Source of the DNA: Verrucomicrobiota bacterium
Lineage (GTDB): Bacteria > Verrucomicrobiota > Verrucomicrobiia > Opitutales > Opitutaceae
Assembly (NCBI GenBank): GCA_030604905.1
Contig: JAUVVA010000035.1
Span: forward strand, 1-32,742
DNA length: 32,742 bases
Direction: 5' to 3'
Under the pieces are notes generated by a model. It saw nothing but the letters and a program-made list of their open reading frames with translations. It was not told the origin of the DNA and did no database searches. The translations under genes and the position numbers were made by a program. Of this stretch, positions 8,418-16,979 are shown one piece after another. How positions within the stretch are numbered: the first letter of the stretch is position 1; every line of letters starts with the position of its first letter.

Positions 8418-8831
8418 TTAGTTTTCGCGGACCTTGAGGCGGAAGTCGGCGGCGGCGGGGCTGGGGGCGATGGCGGAGACGGCGCGGACTTCGCGGCCTT
8501 GGAGCTGGATCTGGCGCCAGCCGGTGGTGGGGCCGGAGAGCTCCATGCCGTCCTGCGCGATCCAGTCGAACTTGTAGGTGAAGGCCTGCGGGCGGGTGCT
8601 GCGGTTCTCGAGCGTGACCTGGATTTGCAGGAGATTGCCGGAGACGGTGGCCTGGTTGACGGAGACGATGCCGAGTTTCCGGCTCAGAGAGGCGTCGGTG
8701 ATGACGCGCTGGTCGGCGACGTAGTTGGGCGTGGCGGTGGGCTCGGCGCGCGAGACGGTGTTGACGCTGGTGGCGCAGCCGGCGCCGAGGAGGGCGGCGG
8801 CGAGGGTGGTGGTGAGGACGAGGAGACGCAT
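8418..8831 (-). CDS. YcfL family (DUF1425) lipoprotein
   Basis: A 137-residue protein with a lipoprotein signal (AALLGAGC, C19 lipidated) and a single beta-rich domain. The pattern fits YcfL/DUF1425: LGIVSVNQATVSGNLLQIQV, then LENRSTRPQAFTYKFDWIAQ, then DGMELSGPTTGWRQIQLQGR, and a closing SPAAADFRLKVRE. The function is unknown. The family gene is habitually next to lpoB, which suggests a part in outer-membrane control of peptidoglycan synthesis, although no direct role is established. It lies 38 bp upstream of lpoB and 46 bp downstream of the COG3014 gene, so it is almost certainly in one transcript with them. Confidence 0.85.
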   Translation of the reverse strand: MRLLVLTTTLAAALLGAGCATSVNTVSRAEPTATPNYVADQRVITDASLSRKLGIVSVNQATVSGNLLQIQVTLENRSTRPQAFTYKFDWIAQDGMELSGPTTGWRQIQLQGREVRAVSAIAPSPAAADFRLKVREN

Positions 8832-8877
8832 GGACGATGTGGGATGAGAAAGGGGGAGCGCCCGGGGAAAGGCCCGT

Positions 8878-10482
8878 TCAGGGTTTCAGGATAAAGTGGC
8901 CGACGAAGAGCGGGGAAAACAGGGAGGGGCTTTTCACGTAGACGACTTGGACGGCGGCGGGTTCCAAGGTGATGGAGCGGGCGAGGCCGCCGGCGGAGAC
9001 GGTGAGTTGGAGGTCGGCGGGGGTCTCGAGGCGGGCGTAGTGAAACTCTTTGGGCAGGCTGCGCCAAGTGCGGGTGTCGGCGATGTTGACGGCGGCCTGG
9101 GTGGCCGCGGTGGCGAGGCGGAAGAGGAGGGCGCCGGTGGCCCCGGCCTGGTCCTCGATCTGGCGCTGGAGGACGGCGTCGATGGTGGCCTTGGTGCCGG
9201 TGGAGATGATGGCGCGGGTGAGGATGGCGGGCCACTCGTTTTTGAAATCTTGGGCGACCACGCTGTCCATGGAGGCGACGAGGGCGGTGGTGTGGCGGGC
9301 GCCGTCGCTGGAGATGGCGGTGAGCGAGGGCGCGTGGCCGCCCATGAAGGTGAGGTCGGGCAGGGCCATGCCGACGTAGGAGATGCTGTTGGTGAAAAGG
9401 AAGAGGGGGAGGTCGATGCGGATCTGGTTGCGGAAGGGGGCGGCGCCGGTCTCGAAGATGACGTAGGTGAGGCGGGCGGGCTGGGCGGGAACCGGGGCGG
9501 TGGCGGGGCGGAGGTCGGGCTCGGCGTCGATGTAGTCGGCGCGGGCGTAGGGATTTTGCGGGGCGAAGGTGACGACGCGCTGCCAGCTCAAGCGGGCGCG
9601 CTCGAGGTCGGCGGCGTCGGTGGCTTGGTGGGTGAAGACGAGGGCGTCGAGGAAGGTGGTGAAGGGGTTGACGTAGTCGCCGTAGGGGAGGATGGCGGCG
9701 TTGAGGCGGCTCTCGACGGCGGCGATGGCGGAGGCGGTGCGAGGATCGGCGCGGGCGCGGTCGGCATCGTAGGCGGAGCCTTGGCGGCCCTGCTCGTCGC
9801 GCACGCCGCGGCTGCGGGCCTCGGCGGAGAGGCGCTGGGCCTCCTCGATGCGGCGGGCGTTGGCCTGGAGGGCGTCGCGCTGGCGTTGGAGGGCGCGGTT
9901 GAGCTCGACGCGGGCGGCGTCGGGGTCGGAGAGGTGGAGGTAGTTGAGCGCCTGATACGTGTGGAGCATCACCTTGTCGTAGCCGCGGCCGCGGTAGGGG
10001 AGGTTGGCCTGGTTGGTGAAGAGGGCGCCGGCCTCGGCGCCGACGGAGACGCGGGCGGCGGCCTCGAACTCGTCGATGCGGCGGGCGGCGGCCTCGAAGG
10101 CGTCGATGGAGCGGATGAAAGGGGAGATGCGGGGGGAAATGTGCGCGGGGTCGGCGGCGAGCAGGGCCTGGCGGGTCTGGGTCTGCGCGGGCGACGGCGT
10201 GGCCCGAAGGGCGGCGATCTGGGCGGGGGTGGCGGGGACGTCGGCGAGGGCGGCGGCGCGGAGGATGGCGCCTTGTTCGAGGCGGAGGAGGACCTCGTCC
10301 TTGCCGCCCGCGCCGCGTTCGACGTCACGATCGGCGCTGGCCAGGGCGGAGGCGATGTTGCCGGCGCGGAGGGCGTCGTCGCGCGACTGGGATTGGGCGG
10401 TGTAGGTCTGGCAACCGCTCAGGGCGAGGGCGAGCGCGGCGACGCAGACGGCGATGCCGGCGCGGAGGCGAGGCAGATGCAT
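8878..10482 (-). CDS. COG3014-family lipoprotein
   Basis: A 534-residue protein. The frame extends upstream to a TTG, but the ATG at 10482 gives a proper lipoprotein signal (MHLPRLRAGIAVC, then lipobox LALSGCQTY), so it was chosen. The N-terminal half is helical and repeat-like (DDALRAGNIASALASADRDV, then EVLLRLEQGAILRAAAL), resembling TPR-like counting of elements. An Arg/Ala-rich helix at about 200-240 contains ARVELNRALQRQRDALQANA. The C-terminal half is beta-rich with FETGAAPFRNQIRIDLPLF and ends in the short basic tail HFILKP. These features fit the uncharacterised COG3014 family. In other genomes it is commonly found with lpoB and ycfL, as here. The role is unknown; the context points to the cell envelope. 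Confidence 0.78.
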   Translation of the reverse strand: MHLPRLRAGIAVCVAALALALSGCQTYTAQSQSRDDALRAGNIASALASADRDVERGAGGKDEVLLRLEQGAILRAAALADVPATPAQIAALRATPSPAQTQTRQALLAADPAHISPRISPFIRSIDAFEAAARRIDEFEAAARVSVGAEAGALFTNQANLPYRGRGYDKVMLHTYQALNYLHLSDPDAARVELNRALQRQRDALQANARRIEEAQRLSAEARSRGVRDEQGRQGSAYDADRARADPRTASAIAAVESRLNAAILPYGDYVNPFTTFLDALVFTHQATDAADLERARLSWQRVVTFAPQNPYARADYIDAEPDLRPATAPVPAQPARLTYVIFETGAAPFRNQIRIDLPLFLFTNSISYVGMALPDLTFMGGHAPSLTAISSDGARHTTALVASMDSVVAQDFKNEWPAILTRAIISTGTKATIDAVLQRQIEDQAGATGALLFRLATAATQAAVNIADTRTWRSLPKEFHYARLETPADLQLTVSAGGLARSITLEPAAVQVVYVKSPSLFSPLFVGHFILKP

Positions 10483-10561
10483 GCGCGAAGGGTGGAAGCG
10501 GGAGGCGGGCGACAAGTCGGGCCGGACGGAAAGCGGTGGGCGCGGGGCCCGGTGCGGGCGC

Positions 10562-11479
10562 TCAGTTCTCCACGCGGCGGGCGACGGCGCCGCGGTCGAT
10601 GCCGAGATCTTCGCCGACCACTTCGGCGTGGGCGGTGCGGGGGGTGACGCGTTGCACGCGCACGCGGCCGACGGGAACCTCCTCGCGGCCGAGGGAGACG
10701 CCGGTGTCGGGATCGATGAGCTCGTCGCCGAGGGCGAAGACCTCCCAGAGCTGGCCGGCGGCGATGCCGGTGCCGTCGCCGCGGTTGAGGGTGACGATGC
10801 GGCCGGTCTTGGCGAGGATGCGGGCGGGGTAGGCGACGTCGGCGACGCGCTGGGCGATCTGCTCGCTCATGCGGCGGGTGAGGGAGAGGAGAAGGGCGTC
10901 GGAGAGCTCGCCGCCGGTGGAGCTGGAGTGGGCGAGCTCCTCCTCGGCGTCGAGGGTCTGCTCCTGGAAGTTGGCGGTCTCGACGAGCTTGTTGGTGCGG
11001 GTCTCGTAGAGTTTGGCGACGGCGGAGAAGCGGATGACGCGGCGGGTGGCGGTGCGGCCGAGGGCGGCGAAGGTGGCGGTCTGGGTGACGTCCTGGAAGT
11101 CGTCGATGGTAACGACGAGGGTGAGGTCGGCGTCGCCAAAGGCGAAGGCGCGGCCGGCGGCGGCGTTTTCCTCGATGAGGGCGTCGGCGTCGGAGCGGGC
11201 GAGGGCGGTAAACTTGCGGGTCTGCTGGAGGGCGGCGAGGAGCTGGCCGTCGAAGGCCTGGCTCATGCGGTCGATGGAGTTGCGGCGCTGGTTGGCGGCG
11301 GCGTTGGCGAGGAGGGAGGGGGTGGCCTTGATCTTGGCCACGGCGAGCGTCTTTTGCGTGGCCGCGGCGGGGGCGGCGGCGGGAGCGGCCGGGGCGCCGT
11401 CTTGCGCGGCGAGCGGAGCGGAGAGGGCGACGCAGAGCGAGAGCAGGCAGAGCGGCAGCGGGCGGAGGGCGGTGTGCAT
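10562..11479 (-). CDS. CsgG/LpoB-fold exported protein with FlgT-like C-terminus
   Basis: A 305-residue exported protein. The ATG at 11479 directly precedes a signal peptide (MHTALRPLPLCLLSLCVALS, ending LAAQDG). After an Ala/Pro linker, residues about 42-200 look like the CsgG/LpoB-type nucleotide-free alpha/beta fold: KTLAVAKIKATPSL, SQAFDGQLLAALQQTRKFTA, ALARSDADALIEE, VVTIDDFQDV, and VIRFSAVAKLYETRTNKLVE. The last about 90 residues (GRIVTLNRGDGTGIAAGQLW, then EVPVGRVRVQRVTPRTAHAE) resemble the C-terminal SH3-like domain of FlgT. CsgG makes the curli export pore in enterobacteria, but no curlin gene is present and no lipobox is seen, so a pore role is not supported. It lies between the PEGA-domain gene and the COG3014 gene and is likely part of the same envelope unit. 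Confidence 0.65.
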   Translation of the reverse strand: MHTALRPLPLCLLSLCVALSAPLAAQDGAPAAPAAAPAAATQKTLAVAKIKATPSLLANAAANQRRNSIDRMSQAFDGQLLAALQQTRKFTALARSDADALIEENAAAGRAFAFGDADLTLVVTIDDFQDVTQTATFAALGRTATRRVIRFSAVAKLYETRTNKLVETANFQEQTLDAEEELAHSSSTGGELSDALLLSLTRRMSEQIAQRVADVAYPARILAKTGRIVTLNRGDGTGIAAGQLWEVFALGDELIDPDTGVSLGREEVPVGRVRVQRVTPRTAHAEVVGEDLGIDRGAVARRVEN

Positions 11480-11556
11480 GTGGCGGCGCGGGTGGGCGGA
11501 AGGAAACAGGGCGAAGCGAGGGGCGGTGGCGGACGTGAAGGGAGGGCGGGGGCGGC

Positions 11557-12714
11557 TTACTTCAGCTCGCGGTAGCGCTCGGGGAGGATGAAGCGGAAGT
11601 TCTCGCGGGTATCGACGCGGAAGAAGGAGTTTTCGAGGGACTTGGCCTCGCCCTCGATGCGGCGGACCTCGGCGTCGCTGAGGCGGGCGCCGTTGCGCAG
11701 GTCGTTGAGGAAGGCGGTGGATTCGCGGAAGCGTTTGAGGCCGTCCTCGCTCATGGTCATGGCGATGGTGAGGGTCTGGCCGTCGACGGCGTTGATGGTG
11801 CGTTCCCAAGGCTCGAAGCCCTCGCGACTGAGGCGGAGGCGGGAGAAGCCGGGGCGGAGCGTGATGCGGCCGGGGGCGGTGCCGACGGCGACGCCGTCGA
11901 CCTCGACGGTGGCGGCGAGTGGCGTGACGCGAAACTTGGACTCGCCGACGGTGACGACGTTGTCGGTGCCGATGCGGACGTCGGGGATGTGGAGGTCGGC
12001 GGCCTCGACGTTGAGGGTGATGGTGACGGGGGCGGCGGCGGGGCGGGCGGCGGCGATGCGGCCGGCGTCGCGGCGGGCGCGGAGGGAGTGGGTGATTTGC
12101 AGCGTGGCGTCGTCGAGCAGGTCGGCGAAGAGGCCGCCGACGCTGACGGAGGTGGCGGGGCCGCCTTGCTCGGTGCGGGTGGCTTTGACGACATCGCCGG
12201 TGAGGGCGCCACCGGCGCGGGCGTCGAGGACGCGGTAGGCGAGGCGGAGCGTGTAGTCGTGGTTGTTGAGCGTCTGGCCGTAGGCGGTGACGCGGCGGGT
12301 GGTCTCGGCGTAGGAGACGATGGAGGCGTGGACGAGGTAGTCGGCGCCGAGGGCCTGGGCGAGGCGGAGGGCGCTGGACTGGTCGAGGAAGGCGGCTTCG
12401 GCGGAGGCGGCGGCGCGGGCGGACTCGCGGTCGACGGGGGCGCCGGGCGGGGTGAAGGCGCGCAGGTTGGAGGCGACGACCTCGCGCGAGATGAGCAGGA
12501 AGCCGAGGTCGGCGAGGCGGGCGGAGAGGAGGTCCTCGAGCGGGGAGAGCTGGGCGTCGAGGGCGGGCTCGGCGCGGTTGGTGACGACGAGCGCGGCGCT
12601 GAGCGTGGCGGGGGCGGCCGGGGTCGGATCGGGCGAAGCGGTGGTCTGGCAGAAGGCGGGGGCGGCTAGGCCGAGGCCGAAGGCCAGGGCGGCAAGGAGG
12701 CGCGGGAGCTTCAT
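11557..12714 (-). CDS. Exported protein with CsgG-like N-domain and PEGA domain
   Basis: A 385-residue protein starting at the ATG at 12714, with a signal peptide ending PAFCQTT. Residues about 35-230 alternate strands and helices in a CsgG/TolB-N-like way (LEDLLSARLADLGFLLISRE, LAQALGADYLVHASIVSYAE, RLAYRVLDARAGGALTGDVV). Residues about 272-325 form a PEGA domain, a surface-layer-type beta fold: FRVTPLAATVEVDGVAVGTA, then PGRITLRPGFSRLRLSREGF, EPWERTINAVDG. The tail is helical and charged. It is the first gene of the five-gene minus-strand cluster. It is divergent from the MATE gene over a 224-bp gap that should hold the cluster promoter; no convincing -35/-10 pair was seen there. The molecular function is unknown. 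Confidence 0.7.
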   Translation of the reverse strand: MKLPRLLAALAFGLGLAAPAFCQTTASPDPTPAAPATLSAALVVTNRAEPALDAQLSPLEDLLSARLADLGFLLISREVVASNLRAFTPPGAPVDRESARAAASAEAAFLDQSSALRLAQALGADYLVHASIVSYAETTRRVTAYGQTLNNHDYTLRLAYRVLDARAGGALTGDVVKATRTEQGGPATSVSVGGLFADLLDDATLQITHSLRARRDAGRIAAARPAAAPVTITLNVEAADLHIPDVRIGTDNVVTVGESKFRVTPLAATVEVDGVAVGTAPGRITLRPGFSRLRLSREGFEPWERTINAVDGQTLTIAMTMSEDGLKRFRESTAFLNDLRNGARLSDAEVRRIEGEAKSLENSFFRVDTRENFRFILPERYRELK

Positions 12715-12938
12715 GGAGTGGAGCGAAGGTGGGACAGAGAACCGGGCCGAATGTGCCCGAGGTGGCGGCCAGCACAACGGGAAATTCCCCCAGGGCGGCG
12801 CAAGGTCCTGGTCGGAGGGGGCTTGGGCCGGGTGGTGGGAGGGGGGCGCGCTTTGGCGGGCGGGTGACAGGGCTTGCAGCGGAGGAGTCGGAACCGTGAG
12901 GTTGGCGGCTTTGGCTTCGTCTCCGCACTTCGCACGCT

Positions 12939-14261
12939 ATGCCGCAATGGACTCATGAGCTTCGGCCGACCCTCGCTTTGGCGCTGCCGATCATGCTCGG
13001 GCAGGTGAGCCAGATGCTGATGGGTATCGCCGACAGCATGATGATCGGGCGGGTGGGCACGGTGGAGTTGGCGGCGGCCTCGTTCACCGGGGCGGTGTTC
13101 AACCTGATCCTGGTGGGTTGCATCGGGCTGTTGCAGCCGGGCTCGGTCTTGGTGGCGCGGGCGAACGGGGCGGGGCGGCCGGAGGAGGCCGGGCTGTGGC
13201 TGCGGCATGCGCGTTGGGTCGCCTGGACGGCGGGCCTGGGGCTGGCGGGCTTGATGGCGGCGAGCCTGCTGGTGGCGGACAAGTTTGGACAGCCGGCGGA
13301 GGTGGTGGAGTCGATGGGCGTCTACTACGCGCTGATCGCGGCCTCGCTGGTGCCGGCGATGTTGTTCCAGGTGGACCGGCAGTTTTCGGAGGCGCTGGGG
13401 CGGCCTTGGGAGCCCCTGGCGATCCTGCTGGGCGGGGCGGCGCTGAACGTGCTGCTCAACTGGATGTTCATCTACGGTCGGCTGGGCGCGCCGGCCTGGG
13501 GGCTGGAGGGGGCGGGCTTCGCGACCTTGGTCGCGCGGGTGGCGGTGGTGCTGGGGCTGCGCGGCTGGCTGGCCTGGGTGAGGGGCTTTGCGGTGGCGGT
13601 GCGCGCGGCGCGGGAGTCGCGCATCACGGCGCCACGGGTGCGCGAGATGCTGGCGCTGGGCATCCCGATGGGGGCGGCCTTGTTTTTCGAGGGCGCGGCC
13701 TTCTCGGGCGCGGCGATCCTTTCGGGTTGGCTGGGCACGGTGCCGCTGGCGGCGCACCAGATCGCCATTTCCTGCGCGGCGCTGACCTTCATGGTGCCGC
13801 TGGGGCTTTCGATCGCGCTGACGATGCGCACGGGAGAGGCGGTGGGGGCGGGGCGGATGGACCGGGTGCGGCCGATGGCGGTGGGGGCCACGGTGCTCAC
13901 CTGCGCGACGGCGGCGCTCTCGACGCTGGGCTTCGTGCTTTTCGGCGAGGCGGTGGCGGGGGCCTTCTCGCGCGACCCGGAGGTGGTGGGCCTGGCGGCG
14001 CGGGTGCTCGTGATCGTGGCGGTGTTTCAGCTTTTCGACGGCTTGCAGGTCGTATTCGCGGGATCACTACGCGGGCTGGCCGACGTGAAGGCGCCGCTGG
14101 CGGCGGCGTTTCTCGCCTTCTGGGTGCTCGCCCTGCCGGGGGGCTGGTGGTTCGGCGTGCGGGGCGGCGGCGGGCTGGAGGCGATCTGGGTCGCCTTGGC
14201 GGCGGGGCTGGCGGTGGCGGCGGTCTTGCTCGGCTGGCGCCTGCGGGCGATGACGCGATGA
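12939..14261 (+). CDS. MATE family multidrug/metabolite efflux transporter
   Basis: A 440-residue integral membrane protein. MATE proteins export drugs or metabolites in exchange for Na+ or H+. The N-terminal MatE repeat is clear: LPIMLGQVSQMLMGIADSMM, IGRVGTVELAAASFTGAVFN, then helices to about residue 200. The second repeat starts near GIPMGAALFFEGAAFSGAAI and contains GTVPLAAHQIAISCAALTFM and VPLGLSIALTMRTGEAVGAG, both typical of the NorM branch. About twelve hydrophobic helices can be counted, and the length is normal. The ATG at 12939 (MPQWTHELRPTLAL) gives the expected short N-terminus. A terminator follows at 14298-14365, so it is probably monocistronic. The substrate cannot be deduced. 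Confidence 0.94.
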   Translation: MPQWTHELRPTLALALPIMLGQVSQMLMGIADSMMIGRVGTVELAAASFTGAVFNLILVGCIGLLQPGSVLVARANGAGRPEEAGLWLRHARWVAWTAGLGLAGLMAASLLVADKFGQPAEVVESMGVYYALIAASLVPAMLFQVDRQFSEALGRPWEPLAILLGGAALNVLLNWMFIYGRLGAPAWGLEGAGFATLVARVAVVLGLRGWLAWVRGFAVAVRAARESRITAPRVREMLALGIPMGAALFFEGAAFSGAAILSGWLGTVPLAAHQIAISCAALTFMVPLGLSIALTMRTGEAVGAGRMDRVRPMAVGATVLTCATAALSTLGFVLFGEAVAGAFSRDPEVVGLAARVLVIVAVFQLFDGLQVVFAGSLRGLADVKAPLAAAFLAFWVLALPGGWWFGVRGGGGLEAIWVALAAGLAVAAVLLGWRLRAMTR

Positions 14262-14297
14262 GCGCCCGGCGAAGGCGGGCGAGCGGGCGCGCGCTTC

Positions 14298-14365
14298 CCG
14301 CTCGACGCCTGGGGTGGGGGCCCGCCGGAGGACCGGCCCCGGTCGAGCGGCGGGTTTTTTGTTTT
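14298..14365 (+). terminator. Probable intrinsic terminator after the MATE gene
   Basis: CCGCTCGAC at 14298-14306 pairs perfectly with GTCGAGCGG at 14342-14350. The GC-rich interior may fold further. The stem is followed by CGGG, then TTTTTTGTTTT. It lies 37 bp after the MATE stop codon and just before the site-2 protease gene. Confidence 0.65.
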
Positions 14366-14398
14366 CGCGCCGGATGCGTTCGTCGTTAGGGCTTTCGG

Positions 14399-15151
14399 AT
14401 GCTGCCGACTCGCGATGGCTCCCTGCGCCTCTTCCGCTTCTCCGGGATCGATGTGTATCTGCATTGGTCCTGGTTCATCGTCGCGCTGTGGTTGATCTCG
14501 ACGCGGGTGGAGAACTACTCGACGCCGCTGTGGCCGGTGGCGGAGTATCTGACGCTTTTCGGCATCGTGCTCCTGCACGAGTTTGGCCACGCGCTGGCCT
14601 GCCGGCAGGTGGGGGGGCGGGCCGAGCAGATCGTGCTGTGGCCGCTGGGCGGCGTGGCCTATGTGGCGCCGCCGCAGCGGCCGGGGGCCCAGTTGTGGAG
14701 CGTGGCGGCGGGGCCCCTGGTCAACGTGGCGCTCGTGCCGCTCTTGTCCGGCGCGATCTGGCTCGCGTTTCACCAAGGCTGGGCGGCGGCCAATCCGGAT
14801 CTGGGGCGGTTCCTGATCGCGATGAACTTTATCAACACCCTCTTGCTGGTCTTCAACCTTCTGCCGGTCTATCCGCTCGATGGCGGGCAGATCCTGCGTT
14901 CGGTGCTCTGGTTTTTCGTGGGGCCGGTGAAAAGTCTCTTCGTGGCGACGGGCATCGGGTTCCTCGGCGGAGGAGCGCTGCTGGTGCTGGGCGCGCTGAT
15001 GCGGGAAATCTTCATCCTGATCGTGGCGGCCTTCCTGCTCTACAACTGCTGGCGCTCCTTCCGCTTCGCGCAGGCGTGGAAGGCGCACCTGGAGGCCGAG
15101 GCGAGGGCGGCGGCGCAGGCGCAAAACCAGGATCCTTGGCGCATGAATTAA
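14399..15151 (+). CDS. Site-2 protease (M50) family membrane metalloprotease
   Basis: A 250-residue polytopic membrane protease. S2P enzymes cut within transmembrane segments of substrates such as anti-sigma factors. The zinc motif H60-E61-x2-H64 sits in the membrane helix FGIVLLHEFGHALACRQVGG, and the third ligand D161 is in NLLPVYPLDGGQILRS. The short N-terminus with IDVYLHWSWFIVALWLI, and the absence of PDZ and CBS domains, put it in the compact group of M50B proteins. A basic C-terminal tail (about 220-250) follows the last helix. No sigma or anti-sigma gene is adjacent, so the substrate is unknown. The ATG at 14399 gives the typical start (MLPTRDGSLRLFRF). The 94 bp after the stop contain GC-rich inverted repeats without a T-run. 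Confidence 0.93.
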   Translation: MLPTRDGSLRLFRFSGIDVYLHWSWFIVALWLISTRVENYSTPLWPVAEYLTLFGIVLLHEFGHALACRQVGGRAEQIVLWPLGGVAYVAPPQRPGAQLWSVAAGPLVNVALVPLLSGAIWLAFHQGWAAANPDLGRFLIAMNFINTLLLVFNLLPVYPLDGGQILRSVLWFFVGPVKSLFVATGIGFLGGGALLVLGALMREIFILIVAAFLLYNCWRSFRFAQAWKAHLEAEARAAAQAQNQDPWRMN

Positions 15152-15245
15152 ACTTCGGCCGCGCGAAGTGCTGTCGTCCGCTTCCGGCGCGGGGCGGGCG
15201 CCGAAGACGGTTGCGCGGGCGCGGCGGGCGGCGCAGGATGGCGAC

Positions 15246-16256
15246 GTGATCGCTTCCGTCGCCTTTCGTAATTTCAAGGCGCTGCGTTCGGCGCAGCTGG
15301 AGTTGCAGCCCTTCAATCTGGTGATCGGGCCCAACGGCTCGGGGAAGAGCAGCTTGATCCAGGCCCTGCTGCGACTGCGCACGCTGGCGCGCCTGCCTCG
15401 ACGCGAGCCGGCGGCGGAACAGGAGCGGCTGCCGGACGCCGCCGAGATCACGTTCCGCTTTCAGCCGCCCCACGACGGTCTCGAGGCGGTGCTGGGCTGC
15501 GCGCGCGAGGGGGTGTGCGATTTGCTGCAATTCGTGCCGCTGGCCCGGGGGGAAGGCGCCGAGGATTGGGAGGGGCTGCGGGAGAAGATCCTCGGGCTGC
15601 GGGCCTACCTGCTCGACCACGTGGCCATCGCCCGGTCGGTGTATCCGGTTTCCTCCGACGAGCTGGCGGCGGACGGGGGAAACCTCGCCGCCCGGCTCGC
15701 GGGCCTGAGCGAGCGCGCGCCGGAGGCCTTCGCGAGCCTGCGCGGCGAGTTGCTGCGGCTCTTCCCCGAATACTCGGAGCTGATGCCGCGGCCGGAGCGG
15801 GGCAGTTTCGCGCTGCGGCTGGCGGACGCGGCCGAGGCGGCCTGGGTGGAGCCGGAGGACCTTTCGCAGGGCACCCTCTACACGCTGGCCCTGCTGGCGC
15901 TGGCGCATGATCCCGCGCCGCCTCCGCTGGTCTGCGTCGAGGAGCTGGATCGCGGCATCCATCCGCGCCTGCTCCGCGAGCTGCGCGACATCCTGTATCG
16001 GCTGAGTTTTCCCGCCGACCACGGTCTTGCGCGGGCACCGACGCAGGTGATCGCCACGACCCACTCCCCGCTCTTGCTGGATTTGTTTCGGGACCATCCG
16101 GAGGAGGTGGTGATCGCGGAGAAGTGCGGGCGCGCGGCGACCTTTTCCCGGCTGTCCGAACGCGCCGACATCGGCGAGCTGCTGGCCGAGGGCGGGAGCC
16201 TGGGGGATCTCTGGTATTCCGGCGTGCTCGGCGGCGTGCCCGAGGAGCGGTCATGA
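15246..16256 (+). CDS. ABC-type AAA ATPase (SMC/RecF-like, OLD/AriA type)
   Basis: A 336-residue ATPase with an ABC-type head. The GTG at 15246 was chosen because it gives the standard start of such proteins, MIASVAFRNFKALRSAQLEL, directly before the nucleotide site. Walker A is G28-PNGSGKSS, the ABC signature is about 205-214 (DLSQGTLYTL), Walker B with the catalytic acidic pair is LVCVEELDRGIHP (E232-E233), and the switch histidine is H273 in VIATTHSPLLLDL. The middle (about 50-200) is helical and short, without a long coiled coil. The gene overlaps the next one by ATGA, so the two are translationally coupled and probably work as a pair. ATPase plus TOPRIM-like partner is the layout of OLD-like systems and the PARIS phage-defence system. 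Function here is inferred. Confidence 0.85.
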   Translation: MIASVAFRNFKALRSAQLELQPFNLVIGPNGSGKSSLIQALLRLRTLARLPRREPAAEQERLPDAAEITFRFQPPHDGLEAVLGCAREGVCDLLQFVPLARGEGAEDWEGLREKILGLRAYLLDHVAIARSVYPVSSDELAADGGNLAARLAGLSERAPEAFASLRGELLRLFPEYSELMPRPERGSFALRLADAAEAAWVEPEDLSQGTLYTLALLALAHDPAPPPLVCVEELDRGIHPRLLRELRDILYRLSFPADHGLARAPTQVIATTHSPLLLDLFRDHPEEVVIAEKCGRAATFSRLSERADIGELLAEGGSLGDLWYSGVLGGVPEERS

Positions 16257-16966
16257 GGAGCGCGCTGCCCGCAGATCCGCAGCGACCCTCGCGGCGACCG
16301 CGACTGGCACTGCTGGGCGAATCGGTGGTCGACGAGGCGGCGATGGGCATCCTGACCGAGGCGGTGCTGGGCGGGCCCTTCGAACGGGTGCAACCCAACC
16401 TGCGGGCCCGGGGCTGGCCTTCGGTTTTGCAGATCTTGCCGGCGATCGCGCGGCATCTTCATTTTCAAACCGACGCGGACGGCTTGGTGGTGCTGGTCGA
16501 CGCGGACGACAGCGAGCCGCACACGGCCGCGCACGAGGCGCCGAGCTATTTTCATCCGCGCTGTCGGATGTGCCAGTTGCGGGCGGCGTTTCGGCGCGCC
16601 ACCAAGACGCTTCCGCCGGCGCGTGGCCGGGAACGGGTGCTGCGTGCGGTGGGGCTGGCCGTGCCGGCGGCCGAGGCGTGGTATCTCTGCGGCCTCGACG
16701 AGACGGTGGGCGAGGAAAACTGGGTGGCCGCGCGGCAGGAGGGGGGCGCGCCCTACACGCGACGCGAGCTGAAGCTAAGGGTCTACGGCACGGAGCGCCC
16801 GACCCTGCCCCTGGCCCTGGAGCGGGCGAGCGCGGCGGCGCGGCGGCATGCGCGGGACCTGAGGCGTTTGGAGAACGATTTTCCCGGCTTCGCGGCGATG
16901 GCGGAGGATCTGCGGGGCTGGAGCCGAAGCCTGGCCTTGCGCGAGCAGGCGGCTGATCCGGCCTGA
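16253..16966 (+). CDS. Small TOPRIM-like protein coupled to the AAA ATPase
   Basis: A 237-residue protein starting at the ATG at 16253, inside the ATPase stop (ATGA). No exact family was recognised. The order of acidic motifs suits a TOPRIM-like nuclease fold: a first strand with E23 in LALLGESVVDEAAMGIL, a second with D83-A-D85-D86 in LVVLVDADDSEPH, then a conserved-looking E141-A-W in VPAAEAWYLCGLDE. The last resembles the 'IEAWLL' block of DUF4276/RloB-type ATPase partners. A small H/C cluster (FHPRCRMCQLR, 100-110) might bind metal. The C-terminus is helical, basic and acidic in turn. It may be the effector of the pair, cutting nucleic acid when the ATPase is triggered; this is inference. 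The base composition matches its neighbours, so there is no sign of recent transfer. Confidence 0.6.
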   Translation: MRSALPADPQRPSRRPRLALLGESVVDEAAMGILTEAVLGGPFERVQPNLRARGWPSVLQILPAIARHLHFQTDADGLVVLVDADDSEPHTAAHEAPSYFHPRCRMCQLRAAFRRATKTLPPARGRERVLRAVGLAVPAAEAWYLCGLDETVGEENWVAARQEGGAPYTRRELKLRVYGTERPTLPLALERASAAARRHARDLRRLENDFPGFAAMAEDLRGWSRSLALREQAADPA

Positions 16967-16979
16967 CCGAGCGCGGCTT

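Noticed and set aside
10562-11479. Curli secretion pore (csgG) annotation
   Set aside because: The fold is CsgG-like, but there is no lipobox, no csgA/B/E/F gene, and a FlgT-like C-terminus is present instead.
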